A stretch of DNA of 64,000 nt from Sphingobium amiense (GTDB lineage Bacteria > Pseudomonadota > Alphaproteobacteria > Sphingomonadales > Sphingomonadaceae), in assembly GCF_003967075.1 (NCBI RefSeq), contig NZ_AP018665.1, positions 1 through 64,000 of the forward strand, read 5' to 3'. Below the pieces are notes generated by a model. That model saw only the letters and a list, made by a program, of their open reading frames with translations, was not told the DNA's origin and ran no database searches. Below are positions 27,184-36,218 of this stretch, one piece after another. Numbering within the stretch: position 1 is the first letter of the stretch; every line of letters begins with the position of its first letter. The translations under genes and the position numbers were made by a program.

Positions 27184-27222
27184 TGACTCGATAAGATCGT
27201 CGACAATTCGAACTGGAGGGGA

Positions 27223-28704
27223 ATGGCTTTGGAGCAGCGGGGCAAGCAGGATGCGCGCACAGGTGACGAATTCGTGGCCGAAAAGGCCGATCAGGGGATG
27301 CACCGCCGTGCGGCATTGAAGGTCGGTGCGGCGCTGGCGACCGGGGGTGCGGTCGGGCTCCTGGGCGGCCAAGCGACGGCCGCCAAGCCGCAGGCGCCAG
27401 CCGTGCTGACCGGCAAGCAAGCGGGAAGGAAGTTTCGCGCTTGGGTCCAAGAGGGCTTGTGGGTCGGCGGGAAGGCCGGTGTCGAGGAGCTTCGCCTCAA
27501 AGAGCTGCACTCGCGACAGGTTGTGGTGCGCACAGAGGCTTCAGCGCCCTGCTATTCGCTGTGTCAGCGCGGTATTGGTGGAACCCCTGCCGTCAATCCG
27601 GCACCCAAATATGCCCCGGACACTGTTCCGCAGATATCGAACCATACCGCCGTTGGTGTTGTCGAGGCTGTGGCATCAGACGTGCGACGGGTGAAGCCGG
27701 GCGATCGGGTCATCGTCGGCGTGGTTCCGCAATGTGGCAATTGTTACATGTGTCTGCACGGCCGGGCCGATCACTGCCAGTGGGCGTTTGCGGTGCCCGA
27801 CGGGTTTCCACCGAAGATCGCCATTCGTGCGGATGGTTCCGAGATCATCGCGCAAGTCGGAGTCGGGGGATTGGCCGAGCTGACCGTCTGCTATGAAGAA
27901 TATCTGTGTCCCATTTTCACGGATCTTCCTGCCGATCAACTGTCGCTCCTGGGGGACACGGCGGCCACCGGCTTCGGTGGTGCCACGGCGGTAATGAAGG
28001 TCCTGCCAGGATCGAATGTTGTCGTGCTGGGCGCCGGACCCGTGGGCCTCGCAGCCGTCATGGCTGCCCGTCTGGTCGGCGCTGCACAGATCATCGTCAG
28101 CGAGCCGGTCAAGCACCGTCGCGAGTCGGCGAAGCGGCTCGGCGCTACAACCGTCCTGGATCCGAATGCATTAGGCGATCGGCTCGTCGAAACCATTCGC
28201 GAATTGTGCAAGGGCCCGACCGGCCGCATCATGTCGGGAGGCCGAGGCTGGATCCCGCAGGCCGAATCAGACTTCGTGAATGCAGCTTTTGGGGCAACAC
28301 GCGACAATCGGGGAGCCGATTTCACGATCGAAGCCGCGGGTCCGACCGGGGATATTCCAAAGGTGGAGACGCCGCCTGATGCAACGGGCACATTGGCGAT
28401 GCGGCAGGCGTGGGAAATGACACGGCGAGGGGGCGAGGTCGTCTACCTCGGGTTCGGTCAGATCGGCGATGTTTCCTATCCCGCCGCAGCATTCGCGAAT
28501 GCCGGGCGTACCGTGCATGCCGGGCAGCAAGGTGGTCTCAACTTCATGCGGGATATTCCCGGCATGGTGGCGCTGATGGAGCAGGGCAAATATGACCTCG
28601 CTCCGATAGTCACCTCTCGATGGCGCCTTGAAGACACAGACAAGGCGTTCCGGGTGGCGTCGGATCGCACCGAGTTGGCGCCGGTCGTGGTCTTCGACAG
28701 CTGA
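27223..28704 (+). CDS. Zinc-dependent alcohol dehydrogenase with Tat-type leader (493 aa)
   Basis: Medium-chain dehydrogenase/reductase family. The structural-zinc cysteines are seen in CGNCYMCLHGRADHC, and the Rossmann loop is GAGPVG (VVVLGAGPVGLAAVMAA). The first 55 residues carry a twin-arginine (HRRAALKVGAALATGGAVG), a hydrophobic stretch and ATAAKP, which reads as a Tat signal. Export of an NAD(P)-type enzyme would be unusual, so it may use another acceptor or the leader may be vestigial. GGAGGGGA precedes the ATG. Substrate unknown; neighbouring genes point to an aromatic or alcohol catabolic pathway. Confidence 0.85.
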   Translation: MALEQRGKQDARTGDEFVAEKADQGMHRRAALKVGAALATGGAVGLLGGQATAAKPQAPAVLTGKQAGRKFRAWVQEGLWVGGKAGVEELRLKELHSRQVVVRTEASAPCYSLCQRGIGGTPAVNPAPKYAPDTVPQISNHTAVGVVEAVASDVRRVKPGDRVIVGVVPQCGNCYMCLHGRADHCQWAFAVPDGFPPKIAIRADGSEIIAQVGVGGLAELTVCYEEYLCPIFTDLPADQLSLLGDTAATGFGGATAVMKVLPGSNVVVLGAGPVGLAAVMAARLVGAAQIIVSEPVKHRRESAKRLGATTVLDPNALGDRLVETIRELCKGPTGRIMSGGRGWIPQAESDFVNAAFGATRDNRGADFTIEAAGPTGDIPKVETPPDATGTLAMRQAWEMTRRGGEVVYLGFGQIGDVSYPAAAFANAGRTVHAGQQGGLNFMRDIPGMVALMEQGKYDLAPIVTSRWRLEDTDKAFRVASDRTELAPVVVFDS

Positions 28705-28718
28705 TGTGCTTTTGATGC

Positions 28719-28762
28719 TGCCACGTCAGAACGGAGCCTGCCAGTTCCATTCTGGCGTGGCA
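28719..28762. other. 13-bp inverted repeat after the alcohol dehydrogenase
   Basis: Arms TGCCACGTCAGAA and TTCTGGCGTGGCA (one mismatch) around an 18-nt loop, 15 bp after the stop. No T-run follows, so it is either a weak factor-dependent terminator or another protein-binding site. The remaining bases to 29004 contain nothing I can identify. Confidence 0.45.
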
Positions 28763-29004
28763 GGCACCTCCGATGCTTGGCCTTCCGGATTGTCTGGGGC
28801 TTCTGCCCAAGCCGGCCGGATACGGGTCCGGTGAACGGGAAATGGCGAGAACGGTTTTCGCGCAGGCTCACATCGGACTGTCGCTTCAGACCCCAGGGTC
28901 TTGTCGGACCGGGCGGGCTTAAGTTCCACGCTGCTTTGATGCCGGGGCAATCGCATTCGAACGCCGAGCGCCCGTTGTCAAAATCTGACATGCAGAGTTG
29001 AAAA

Positions 29005-29024
29005 CTTACTTCCATGCAAGTAAG
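29005..29024. promoter_or_regulatory. Second CTTACTT-N6-AAGTAAG operator
   Basis: CTTACTT-CCATGC-AAGTAAG about 143 bp upstream of the monooxygenase start. It shares both 7-bp arms and the spacing with the centre of the palindrome at 27138-27183, but the outer arms are not conserved. It defines the minimal operator and places the monooxygenase in the same regulon. Confidence 0.75.
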
Positions 29025-29167
29025 GATGGACGTGCAATCCTGGGAGGTTCTTTTCTCAGTGCTCAAGGATCCGAGATGCCTCGAAACGCAACCATCGAAG
29101 AGCACAGCCGAGTTCATCCTGAAAGACACTGCCGGAAGACAAGCCTCAATTTTGCGACAACGGCGGA

Positions 29168-30775
29168 ATGGAGAATGAAATGACCACCGAGCCGGGCGAT
29201 CGAGCCTCGCAGTTTGATGTGGCTATTGTCGGCTGCGGCCCCGTCGGCGCTCTGCTGGCTAATCTACTAAAGCAATACGGGCATAAAGTCGCGGTTCTCG
29301 AGCGCGAGCCCGATATTTTCTACGCGCCGCGAGGGATGGGATTTGATGATGAATCGACGCGGATCATGCAATCCGCGGGCATCCTCGATCGCCTGAAAGC
29401 GGAAGGGCATATCTATCAGGCCGACCTCGAATTGATTGACCGAAGTGGCAAACGCCTTGGTGGATTCGATCGGCGTAGCGTTGGAGAAGATCTCCTGTCC
29501 GGCCTTCATGGCCATCGCCATATGACCTTGTTCCACCAGCCGAGCTTGGAGGCGACGCTGCGGGAGGAGTTTGCGACTGGCGAAAACGCGGCAACCGCTT
29601 ATTTCAATCACGAGGTCACTGGCATCACCGACCAAGGCGATCGGGTCGAATTGAACTGCAAGGATCGCGCCACGGACGAGGAACATTCCCTCATCGCCAA
29701 ATATGTCGTGGGGTGTGACGGTGCGAGGAGCACCGTGCGCAAAACGATGAACGTTCCGAGGATAGACCTGAAATATACTAAAAAGTATCTGGTCGTCGAC
29801 GCCATCGTCGATGACCCTGTCTATTTCAGGACGATGATACCGCAAGGCGGATATATTCTGCTCGATGGCAAGGAAGCTGGTGTCCTGTTCAAGGGACTGC
29901 ACGGGCATGTTCGTTTTGATTTTCTGCAGCATTCCGAGACAATCGGGCAGGAGCTGAAGACTGATGAGGACTACCAAAAGGCTGCGAGAGACCTGATCAG
30001 GTCGCGAGGTTTCGATCCGGAGAACTTCCGCGTGATCCGAAGCGTCTCATACACGTTTCACGCTGGGATGCCGAGTAAATGGCGGGTCGGACGGCTGATG
30101 GTGGCAGGAGACGCAGCGCACCTTACGCCACCGTGGTCGGGGCAAGGCCTGAACATGGGTGTGCGCGACGCAGCCAATCTTTCTTTTAAATTGAATCTGG
30201 CGCTTCGAGGCAAGAGCTCCGATCGGATCCTGGACACATATGATGAAGAGCGCAGGCCGCAGAGTCTCGAGACGATCCAGGCTGCCGTCGACATGGGCAT
30301 CAGAATGCAGAACACGAGTCCGTTGCAGATCGGACTGCGTAATCTGGCCTATGCTTTGTCGCGGAAAAGCAAGTTTGTTAACCGCCTCCTATTCAAAAAC
30401 TGGATCAGAAAGCCTTCCTACAAAAGCGGCCTTTTGGGGCTGCAGCATCGCTTGTCGGGTGGACCTATGTTTCAGCCGTGGGTGGAGACAGCTGAGGGCA
30501 AGCGCGTGCGGATGGACGATCTGATCGGCCTGAACTTCGCGCTCATTTCCACGGACAGTCCAACTGGTCCCGAGGTGAGGCAATTCGTGAGCGAACTTGG
30601 GGGCGTCGTTCTCAAACTCGACTGTGATTTTTTCGACCCCAGCGAGACCGTCTGCAAGTGGTACGACGAGCACCGGATCAATGCAGTGCTGCTCCGCCCC
30701 GACCGTGTCATTTACGACGCGGGTCGCGACGGTCAGGCGCTATGCCGATCCCTCCTTGCCGAGCTCAGGAAATAG
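29168..30775 (+). CDS. FAD-dependent aromatic hydroxylase, MhpA/PheA type (535 aa)
   Basis: Class A flavoprotein monooxygenase that adds a hydroxyl group to a phenolic ring using NAD(P)H and O2. GCGPVG dinucleotide loop at residues 22-27, the DG motif in VVGCDGARSTV, and the second FAD motif in VAGDAAHLTPP are all present. A C-terminal thioredoxin-like extension is likely, as in 3-(3-hydroxyphenyl)propionate hydroxylases. It has its own promoter with the shared operator upstream. It converges on the tetR gene. Substrate not deducible from sequence. Confidence 0.87.
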   Translation: MENEMTTEPGDRASQFDVAIVGCGPVGALLANLLKQYGHKVAVLEREPDIFYAPRGMGFDDESTRIMQSAGILDRLKAEGHIYQADLELIDRSGKRLGGFDRRSVGEDLLSGLHGHRHMTLFHQPSLEATLREEFATGENAATAYFNHEVTGITDQGDRVELNCKDRATDEEHSLIAKYVVGCDGARSTVRKTMNVPRIDLKYTKKYLVVDAIVDDPVYFRTMIPQGGYILLDGKEAGVLFKGLHGHVRFDFLQHSETIGQELKTDEDYQKAARDLIRSRGFDPENFRVIRSVSYTFHAGMPSKWRVGRLMVAGDAAHLTPPWSGQGLNMGVRDAANLSFKLNLALRGKSSDRILDTYDEERRPQSLETIQAAVDMGIRMQNTSPLQIGLRNLAYALSRKSKFVNRLLFKNWIRKPSYKSGLLGLQHRLSGGPMFQPWVETAEGKRVRMDDLIGLNFALISTDSPTGPEVRQFVSELGGVVLKLDCDFFDPSETVCKWYDEHRINAVLLRPDRVIYDAGRDGQALCRSLLAELRK

Positions 30776-31122
30776 GTTGGTCTGGAAGCGCGTTGGAGGA
30801 TGGCCGCTAGCCGTTTCGGATGGCGTTGGCCTGTTGCACGTAGACAGGAGCGGCCAGATCTCGGCGGTGGCGAGGCTCTCGAAGGTATGTGCGACACGGT
30901 CACGCATTCGGCGTCAGCATCGCGTGCGGCCCCGACCTGGCCTGCGGTTGACCTTCGCCCAGGCCGGAGGTTTGAAGGCGGGCGCCTTACGGACGGCACA
31001 CTGAAGTCCTTGTCCGATAGCCGGCGCGCAGATTTGCTGCCGAAAAAGCTTGTCTGGCGGAAAGGTGAAGCGGCAGTCGAGTTCGGTCCGAAGTAGACAG
31101 GGCAACGGAGGAGCGCATCTGA
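30776..31122. other. 347-bp gap without recognisable gene
   Basis: Convergent gap between the monooxygenase and tetR. Short frames on both strands show no recognisable protein, and I see no clear terminator with a T-run. Confidence 0.6.
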
Positions 31123-31699
31123 TTAGCGCAGGCTGGTCGCCCAATCGACAAGCAGCCCGCCCAGGTATCGTTTGGCTTCCTGTTTCGTTTCGAAAAAATG
31201 CCGGCTCGTGAAGATGCCAGTCATCATCACCATTGCCTTGGCAGCCGCTCTGTCGACATCTACATCTTTTCTGATCTGGGAGCTTTTGACCGCTCCCTGG
31301 ACGGCGTCTCTTACGATCCCGGCGATTCCATCATAGAGTTCTTTGCACCCTTTTACGACCTCTTCGGGTAAATCGTCGCTGGTAACGATTTCCCGAAGTA
31401 CCACTCTACTGCCATCGTCATTGTGATAAACGTCAGTCCAGAATGACACTTCAATCTCGTTGAAAAAAACCAACGAAGTCGCCTGCGAAGCGCTCTCTCA
31501 ACTGCTGGTACTGGGATAAAGTCCGAGCCTTGTGTCTCGTAAACACTTCAATCGCAAGATTTTCCTTGTTCTTAAAATGATAGTGGACGTTAGCTCGCGT
31601 GATATCGAGATCCTCGGCTATTCGAGCAAAGTTGAGCTTGGCATAGCTGCCGGCCAGCAATTGCTCGCTCGCTTTATCACATATTAGCGGAGCGGGCAT
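31123..31699 (-). pseudogene. TetR-family regulator with a frameshift in a seven-T run
   Basis: The N-terminus from ATG at 31699 carries the TetR HTH (FARIAEDLDITRANVHYHF, then KNKENLAIEVF). It runs to residue about 78, where the frame ends at QRD. The matching C-terminal ligand domain continues in the next frame from about 31473 (GFFNEIEVSFW ... LGGLLVDWATSL). The switch coincides with a run of seven A (top strand, 31462-31468). Removing one base restores a continuous protein of about 190 aa. It could be a true mutation or a homopolymer sequencing error. Likely regulator of the two CTTACTT-N6-AAGTAAG operators. Confidence 0.8.
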
Positions 31700-31702
31700 G
31701 GG

Positions 31703-31716
31703 GCCGTTTAAACGGC
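31703..31716. other. GCCGTTTAAACGGC palindrome at a module junction
   Basis: A 14-bp perfect palindrome four bases upstream of the tetR start and 32 bp before the next gene. It sits where the catabolic module gives way to plasmid backbone and may be a recombination scar or an operator. No function can be assigned. Confidence 0.35.
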
Positions 31717-31747
31717 TCCGCGGATCTACCGCCAAGAGGGAGGGCTT

Positions 31748-32116
31748 ATGCACAAGGATGACGACGAGGCTTTCGCCGACAACTACGCCGAGCGCGACCA
31801 GGCCAAGGCGCTGCGCGAGCAGGCGCGCGCGGGCGGCTTGCAGTTCGAGGCGTTCCTGCCGACCTCGCTGGCGGACTGGCTGCTCGAACGGATCGAGCGC
31901 GGCATGTTCGCCAGCCCCGCCGAGGCGGTGTTCGCGATCTTCACCGAGGCGCGGGAGCTGGAGCCGCACCGCGATTTGCGCGACGAGGTGTTGCGCCGCA
32001 TGATCGACGCGGCCCGCGCCAATCTGGAATCGGCGCTCCCCCACGACGAGGCGATGGCCGAGCTGCGCGAGGAAATGGCGCGGCCGAGACCGGAGCCGGC
32101 ACGCTGGCAACGGTGA
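31748..32116 (+). CDS. Small ParD/antitoxin-like helical protein (122 aa)
   Basis: Acidic helical protein. The FEAFLPTSLADWLLERIERG segment followed by FASPAEAVFAIF resembles the RHH-plus-helix layout of ParD-type antitoxins. There is no toxin partner; instead the stop overlaps the start of an integrase gene (GTGA). Possible roles are a regulator of the integrase or a stand-alone antitoxin. GAGGGAGGG precedes the ATG. Confidence 0.6.
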   Translation: MHKDDDEAFADNYAERDQAKALREQARAGGLQFEAFLPTSLADWLLERIERGMFASPAEAVFAIFTEARELEPHRDLRDEVLRRMIDAARANLESALPHDEAMAELREEMARPRPEPARWQR

Positions 32117-33102
32117 TCGCGATGAACGAGCTTACCCCCCTGCCCCTGCCCTCGCTCATCCTCTCGCCGGCGCTGGCGTTGCCGGCGCTGATCGCGGCGG
32201 CCGACGACGCCACGCGGTTGCGTTTCCTGGAGTTCTTCGCCGTCACGATCCGCAACCCGCATACGCGCCGCGCCTATGCGCGCGCGGCGGGCGAGTTCCT
32301 GGCTTGGGTAGCGGCGCGCGGCGTCATGTCGCTCGCCGGCGTGCAGCCGCTTCACGTCGCGGCCTGGATCGAGGCGCTGGGGCGCGAGGTCGCCGCGCCC
32401 AGCGTCAAGCAGCAACTCGCGGCCGTGAAACATTTGTTCGACTGGCTGGTGACGGGCCAGGTGGTGCCGGTGAATCCGGCCTCGTCGGTGCGCGGGCCGG
32501 CGTACAGCGTCCGGCGCGGCAAGACGCCGGTGCTGGACGCGCAAGAGGCGCGACGCTTGCTCGACAGCATCGACGTGACCACCGATGCCGGCTTGCGCGA
32601 CCGCGCCCTGATCGCGCTCATGGTCTATAGCTTCGCGCGGATCGGCGCGGCGCTCGCTTGCCGTGTCGAGGACGTGTTCATGCAGAATCGGCGGCTATGG
32701 GTGCGGCTGCACGAGAAAGGCGGCAAGCGGCATGAAATGCCCTGCCACCACAATCTGGAGGAATATCTGACCGCCTATATCGACGGGTGCGAGCTGCGCG
32801 AGGATCGCAAGGGGCCGCTGTTCCGTACGATCGCGCGCGGCACCAAGCGCCTAAGCGATACCCCCCTGCCCCAGGCCAATGCGTTCGCCATGGTGCGCCG
32901 GCGCGCGGCGGCGGCCGGGATCGGGACGGCGATCGGCAACCACAGTTTCCGCGCGACCGGGATCACCACCTATTTGAAGAATGGCGGCACGTTGGAGACG
33001 GCCGCGACGATGGCGAACCATAGCTCGACCCGCACGACCCAGCTCTATGACCGGCGGCCCGATGATGTGACGCTGGACGAGGTGGAGCGGGTGTTGATCT
33101 AG
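32113..33102 (+). CDS. Site-specific tyrosine recombinase, XerC/D-like (329 aa)
   Basis: Core-binding domain at about residues 40-130 (NPHTRRAYARAAGEFLAW) and catalytic domain with Arg in SFARIGAALA, the HSFRATGITTYL box, the H of NHSSTRTTQLYDRR and the nucleophile Tyr in LYDRR. Start is GTG overlapping the previous stop, or ATG at 32122. In plasmids of this kind such enzymes resolve multimers. It ends convergently with a 4-bp overlap with the phosphatase gene. Confidence 0.88.
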   Translation: MIAMNELTPLPLPSLILSPALALPALIAAADDATRLRFLEFFAVTIRNPHTRRAYARAAGEFLAWVAARGVMSLAGVQPLHVAAWIEALGREVAAPSVKQQLAAVKHLFDWLVTGQVVPVNPASSVRGPAYSVRRGKTPVLDAQEARRLLDSIDVTTDAGLRDRALIALMVYSFARIGAALACRVEDVFMQNRRLWVRLHEKGGKRHEMPCHHNLEEYLTAYIDGCELREDRKGPLFRTIARGTKRLSDTPLPQANAFAMVRRRAAAAGIGTAIGNHSFRATGITTYLKNGGTLETAATMANHSSTRTTQLYDRRPDDVTLDEVERVLI

Positions 33103-33719
33103 GCGGCGATCGGCGGCGCACATTCCCAGCAGCCATCCTGCCAGTGGAACCCTACCCGCTGCGCGTTGCTGATCGCGGGCGGCTCGCCTTTGCGCCAGAA
33201 GGCGCGCATCTTGGCGCGTTCGTCCAGATGCGTGTCGGCGATGATCGCGCGCGCGGCCTGGATGAACTGTCCATGCCCGAACACATAGACCAGCGATGCG
33301 GACGGCATGGCGGCGAGGCGGGCAAGCGCCGCCTCGCAGCGCCGGAGCAGGGTGGCGAAGCTCTCCGCCCCCTCCCCGTCGCAATAATCAGGATCGGCCT
33401 CGCTCCAATAGCGTTCGAGGTGCGGCATCCGTTCGGCGCTGCGCGTGCCGTTCCAGCGCGACGGTTGCAGATAGGTGAACTCTTCTATCGGCCAGACTTC
33501 GACCGGCACGCCGGGAAAGCGCGCGATCGTGGGCGCGGCCGTCTGCCGGGTGCGGGTATAGGGCGAGGTGACGATGAGGGCGGGCGCTTGCGTCCAGCTC
33601 GCCGCGACCTGGCGCGCTTGTTCGTGGCCGCGCTCCGTCAGCCCGATCGTCGCGAGATCATGGCACGGCACGCCGGCGTTGCCGGTGGATTCGCCGTGGC
33701 GGATGAAGATCGCCCGCAT
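33099..33719 (-). CDS. Histidine phosphatase family protein (206 aa)
   Basis: Phosphoglycerate-mutase-like fold. N-terminal RHGES motif (FIRHGESTGN) with the phosphorylated His, and the second catalytic His in VFGHGQFI. It probably removes phosphate from a small metabolite or protein. Reads toward the integrase and away from the toxin-antitoxin pair, so it is not obviously part of an operon with either. Confidence 0.83.
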   Translation of the reverse strand: MRAIFIRHGESTGNAGVPCHDLATIGLTERGHEQARQVAASWTQAPALIVTSPYTRTRQTAAPTIARFPGVPVEVWPIEEFTYLQPSRWNGTRSAERMPHLERYWSEADPDYCDGEGAESFATLLRRCEAALARLAAMPSASLVYVFGHGQFIQAARAIIADTHLDERAKMRAFWRKGEPPAISNAQRVGFHWQDGCWECAPPIAA

Positions 33720-33737
33720 AGTCCGCGCATCGGCTCC

Positions 33738-34031
33738 TTACGGATAGCCGGCCTCCTTTTGGTGGCGAACCGCCAGCAGCGTCACCGCCTCGCCATCGAG
33801 GCGATAGAGGACGACATAGCCGCTATCTCCAAAGTCGATCAGCTTTTCCCGATATTCGGGGTCCATATCTTCCGCAGGCCGCCCGATGTGCGGCGATGTC
33901 GCCAGAATCTTGACCCCTCCCCGGATCGCTGCGACCGCGCGGCGCGCGGCGTCCGCATCCTTGGGCTTCAACCAGCGATGCAGCCGGTCAACATTATTCA
34001 GCGCGTTCGCCGTCCAGATCAGACGTGGCAC
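33738..34031 (-). CDS. RelE/ParE-family toxin (97 aa)
   Basis: Canonical ParE-like length and segments: MPRLIWTANALNNVDRLHRW at the start, ILATSPHIGRPAEDM in the middle, and YVVLYRLDGEAVTLLAVRH before the end. The start overlaps the upstream antitoxin stop by 13 bases. ParE homologues poison DNA gyrase; that target is assumed from the family. Confidence 0.85.
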   Translation of the reverse strand: MPRLIWTANALNNVDRLHRWLKPKDADAARRAVAAIRGGVKILATSPHIGRPAEDMDPEYREKLIDFGDSGYVVLYRLDGEAVTLLAVRHQKEAGYP

Positions 34032-34297
34032 TTAGGTAGTTCCGCGTCCTCGCCCGCTTCCAGCTTCGCCAACCAGGCGTCGGCTTCCTCAAGCGTCACA
34101 TGCAAGCCGGTCTGCTGATATTCCTCCCATGCCTGTATGGCTTCCTGCTTGAACGCCTCGCGCTTTTCCTCGCGATCGACATACTGCGTGATGGCCTCGC
34201 GCATGATCCAATGCGAGCTGCGCCGGCGCGCGTCGGCCAAGTGTTGCACTCGCCCTTTCAGGCTATCGTCCAGCTTGATAGATGTTGCCGCCGCCAT
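34019..34297 (-). CDS. Ribbon-helix-helix antitoxin (92 aa)
   Basis: RHH N-terminus (SIKLDDSLKGRVQHLADARR, then SSHWIMREAI) followed by an acidic toxin-binding tail (TLEEADAWLAKLEAGEDAE). Cotranscribed ahead of the toxin. The AGGAGG-like sequence before the ATG is strong. The pair probably stabilises the plasmid. Confidence 0.85.
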   Translation of the reverse strand: MAAATSIKLDDSLKGRVQHLADARRRSSHWIMREAITQYVDREEKREAFKQEAIQAWEEYQQTGLHVTLEEADAWLAKLEAGEDAELPKCHV

Positions 34298-34836
34298 ATT
34301 GCGACCTCCTTAGCAAAAGGTCTTACCTTGCGCTAAGATACGCTATTTAGATCGCGCCGTCCATCCCTTCCCCTGGTGCGCGATGAGGGGCTTTCGTCAT
34401 TTCAGTTACGCAGGGGGGACGAAGCGAAATTATCTATCATCTGTATATCATAACGCTACCTATCCGCTGTCATTTCGACATTAAAGGGCAATATCGGGCG
34501 CGTCCCTTCGGGCACGGCTCTATCTCCGCCTGAAAGGCTCCGACCAAGCCCGCAAGCGGTCTTGGCGCATAGCGTGACGATCCTCGCGCGAGGCCAGGGG
34601 CGGGCCCCTGGCCTGCGGTGCCGGCGTGCGCCGGCCTAGATCTTCGTTGGAGGGGAAAGGCGGTCCCGGCCGCCTCTCCCCGCAACGGGATTAGACGGGG
34701 CCGTGCCTCGCTGCGCTGCGGCCGCACCACCCCATCGAATCCCGCTGCCCCCTCTCTCGCCGGCGTTCTTGGGCGTCCGTGTTCCGGCCGATGGCCTAGC
34801 CATCGCCGGACAGGCGATTTGAAGGGAGTAAAGGCG
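34298..34836. other. 539-bp gene-free region with a cluster of strong hairpins
   Basis: The left part is AT-rich and holds the antitoxin promoter (TATCATCTGTATATCATAACG). The right part contains GC-rich inverted repeats: GGCCAGGGGC-GG-GCCCCTGGCC (34592-34613), GCCGGCG-TG-CGCCGGC (34620-34635), a GGCGG/CCGCC stem near 34667-34683, and CGATGGC-CTA-GCCATCG (34789-34805), extended by TCCGG/CCGGA arms. The last lies about 30 bp before sprT. Candidate roles are a single-strand initiation or transfer origin, or an mRNA leader. I cannot tell which. Confidence 0.6.
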
Positions 34837-35478
34837 ATGACGCACGACAACCGGGAAAGCTGGCTCAATGCGGTGGCGGCGGGCATGGCCCCCTTGTTCG
34901 AGACGCTGGAAAGCTCCCTCCCCTCGCGTATCCGCGTCGCGATCGGCTTCACCAGCAGAGGCGCGAAGGGCAAGGCGATCGGCGAGTGCTGGGATAACCG
35001 GCTTAGCGCGGACGGGCATTTTGAAATCTTCATCCGGCCCGACCTGGCGCACGCGCCCGAGGCCATGCCGGCGCAAATCGCGGCCATCCTCGCGCATGAG
35101 CTGGTCCATGCCGCCGTCGGCATCCCGGCAGGACATGGGAGGGCGTTTAAACGGGTCGCGCTGGGGCTGGGATTGGTCGGGCCGATGCGCGCCACCACCC
35201 CCGGCGAGACGTTCCTTGCGGCCATCGCGCCGATCCTAGAGGCGGTTGGCCCCCTCCCCCATGCCCGTCTCGACACGGACGGGGATTCGACCGCGCCCAA
35301 GAAGCAGAAAACCCGGATGCTCAAATGCGAGTGCGCGACGTGCGGCTATACCGTCAGGACCGCGCGCAAATGGCTTGAGCAGGCCGGAGCGCCGCTTTGC
35401 CCGATCGAGGATCACGGCCAGATGAGCCATGAGCCGCTGGACGATGACAGCGAGGATGAGGGCAGCGAGGGCGAATAA
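34837..35478 (+). CDS. SprT-like zinc metalloprotease domain protein (213 aa)
   Basis: HExxH zinc motif ([11 protein letters not shown]) in a SprT-like domain. A C-terminal zinc ribbon follows: [11 protein letters not shown], then GAPLCPIED with the second Cys pair. It ends in an acidic tail. SprT-like proteins act in DNA-protein crosslink repair in eukaryotes; in bacterial plasmids the role is unknown. ATG at 34837 is preferred over the longer upstream frame because GAAGGGAG precedes it and the domain begins soon after. Confidence 0.82.
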   Translation: MTHDNRESWLNAVAAGMAPLFETLESSLPSRIRVAIGFTSRGAKGKAIGECWDNRLSADGHFEIFIRPDLAHAPEAMPAQIAAILAHELVHAAVGIPAGHGRAFKRVALGLGLVGPMRATTPGETFLAAIAPILEAVGPLPHARLDTDGDSTAPKKQKTRMLKCECATCGYTVRTARKWLEQAGAPLCPIEDHGQMSHEPLDDDSEDEGSEGE

Positions 35479-35557
35479 ACGCCGCGATAAATGTATATCG
35501 TCTAGCATTACAAACGATGCTATAGCGCAACCATATTGCCAGCGGAGCGAGCGCAGA

Positions 35558-36193
35558 ATGATATTGGCAGTCGGAAACACTAAGGGCGGCGTCGGCAAGA
35601 CGACCCTTGCCGTCAACCTCGCGGTGGCGCGCGCGCTTGCGGGCCGGGACCTCTTGCTGGTGGACGGCGACGAGCAGGGGACCGCCCTCACCTTCACCGA
35701 ACTGCGCACCGATCGGCTTGGCGCTGCCGGCTATACCGCCGTTGCGCTCACCGGCGCGGCGCTTCGTAGCCAGGTCCGCCAGCTCGCGGCCAAATATGAC
35801 GATATCATCATTGACGTGGGCGGGCGCGACACCGGCTCGCTACGCGCCGCGCTTACCGTCGCCGACACGCTGCTGGTGCCGGTGCAGCCGCGCAGCTTCG
35901 ATGTGTGGGCGCTCGACCAGGTGGCGGCGCTGGTGGCCGAGGCGCGCGAGATTAACGAGGGCTTGCGCGCCGTCGCCGTGCTGAACGGCGCGGACGCGCA
36001 AGGGGCCGACAATGAGGCGGCCTTGGAAATGATCGGCGATATCGAGGGGATCGAGGTGCTGCCCACGTCGATCGTGCGGCGCAAGGCGTTCCCGAACGCG
36101 GCGGCCGAGGGCAGGGCGGTAGTGGAGCAATCCTCGCGTGACGCCAAGGCGATCGACGAGCTGGCCGCATTGGTCAGCGCGGTATTTGTATAG
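35558..36193 (+). CDS. parA: Small ParA-family partition ATPase (211 aa)
   Basis: Class Ib ParA: no N-terminal HTH, Walker A KGGVGKTT at residues 9-16, Walker [11 protein letters not shown], and [23 protein letters not shown]. Start at 35558 matches the usual [11 protein letters not shown] beginning. Its partner is the small RHH protein 25 bp downstream. This is a second, independent partition system in the window. Confidence 0.9.
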   Translation: MILAVGNTKGGVGKTTLAVNLAVARALAGRDLLLVDGDEQGTALTFTELRTDRLGAAGYTAVALTGAALRSQVRQLAAKYDDIIIDVGGRDTGSLRAALTVADTLLVPVQPRSFDVWALDQVAALVAEAREINEGLRAVAVLNGADAQGADNEAALEMIGDIEGIEVLPTSIVRRKAFPNAAAEGRAVVEQSSRDAKAIDELAALVSAVFV

Positions 36194-36218
36194 CATAATG
36201 ATAGCGGAGTGAATTGCG

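Noticed and set aside
31455..31475. Programmed ribosomal frameshift in tetR
   Set aside because: TetR regulators are not known to use one and no stimulatory structure is evident; an indel or sequencing error is simpler.
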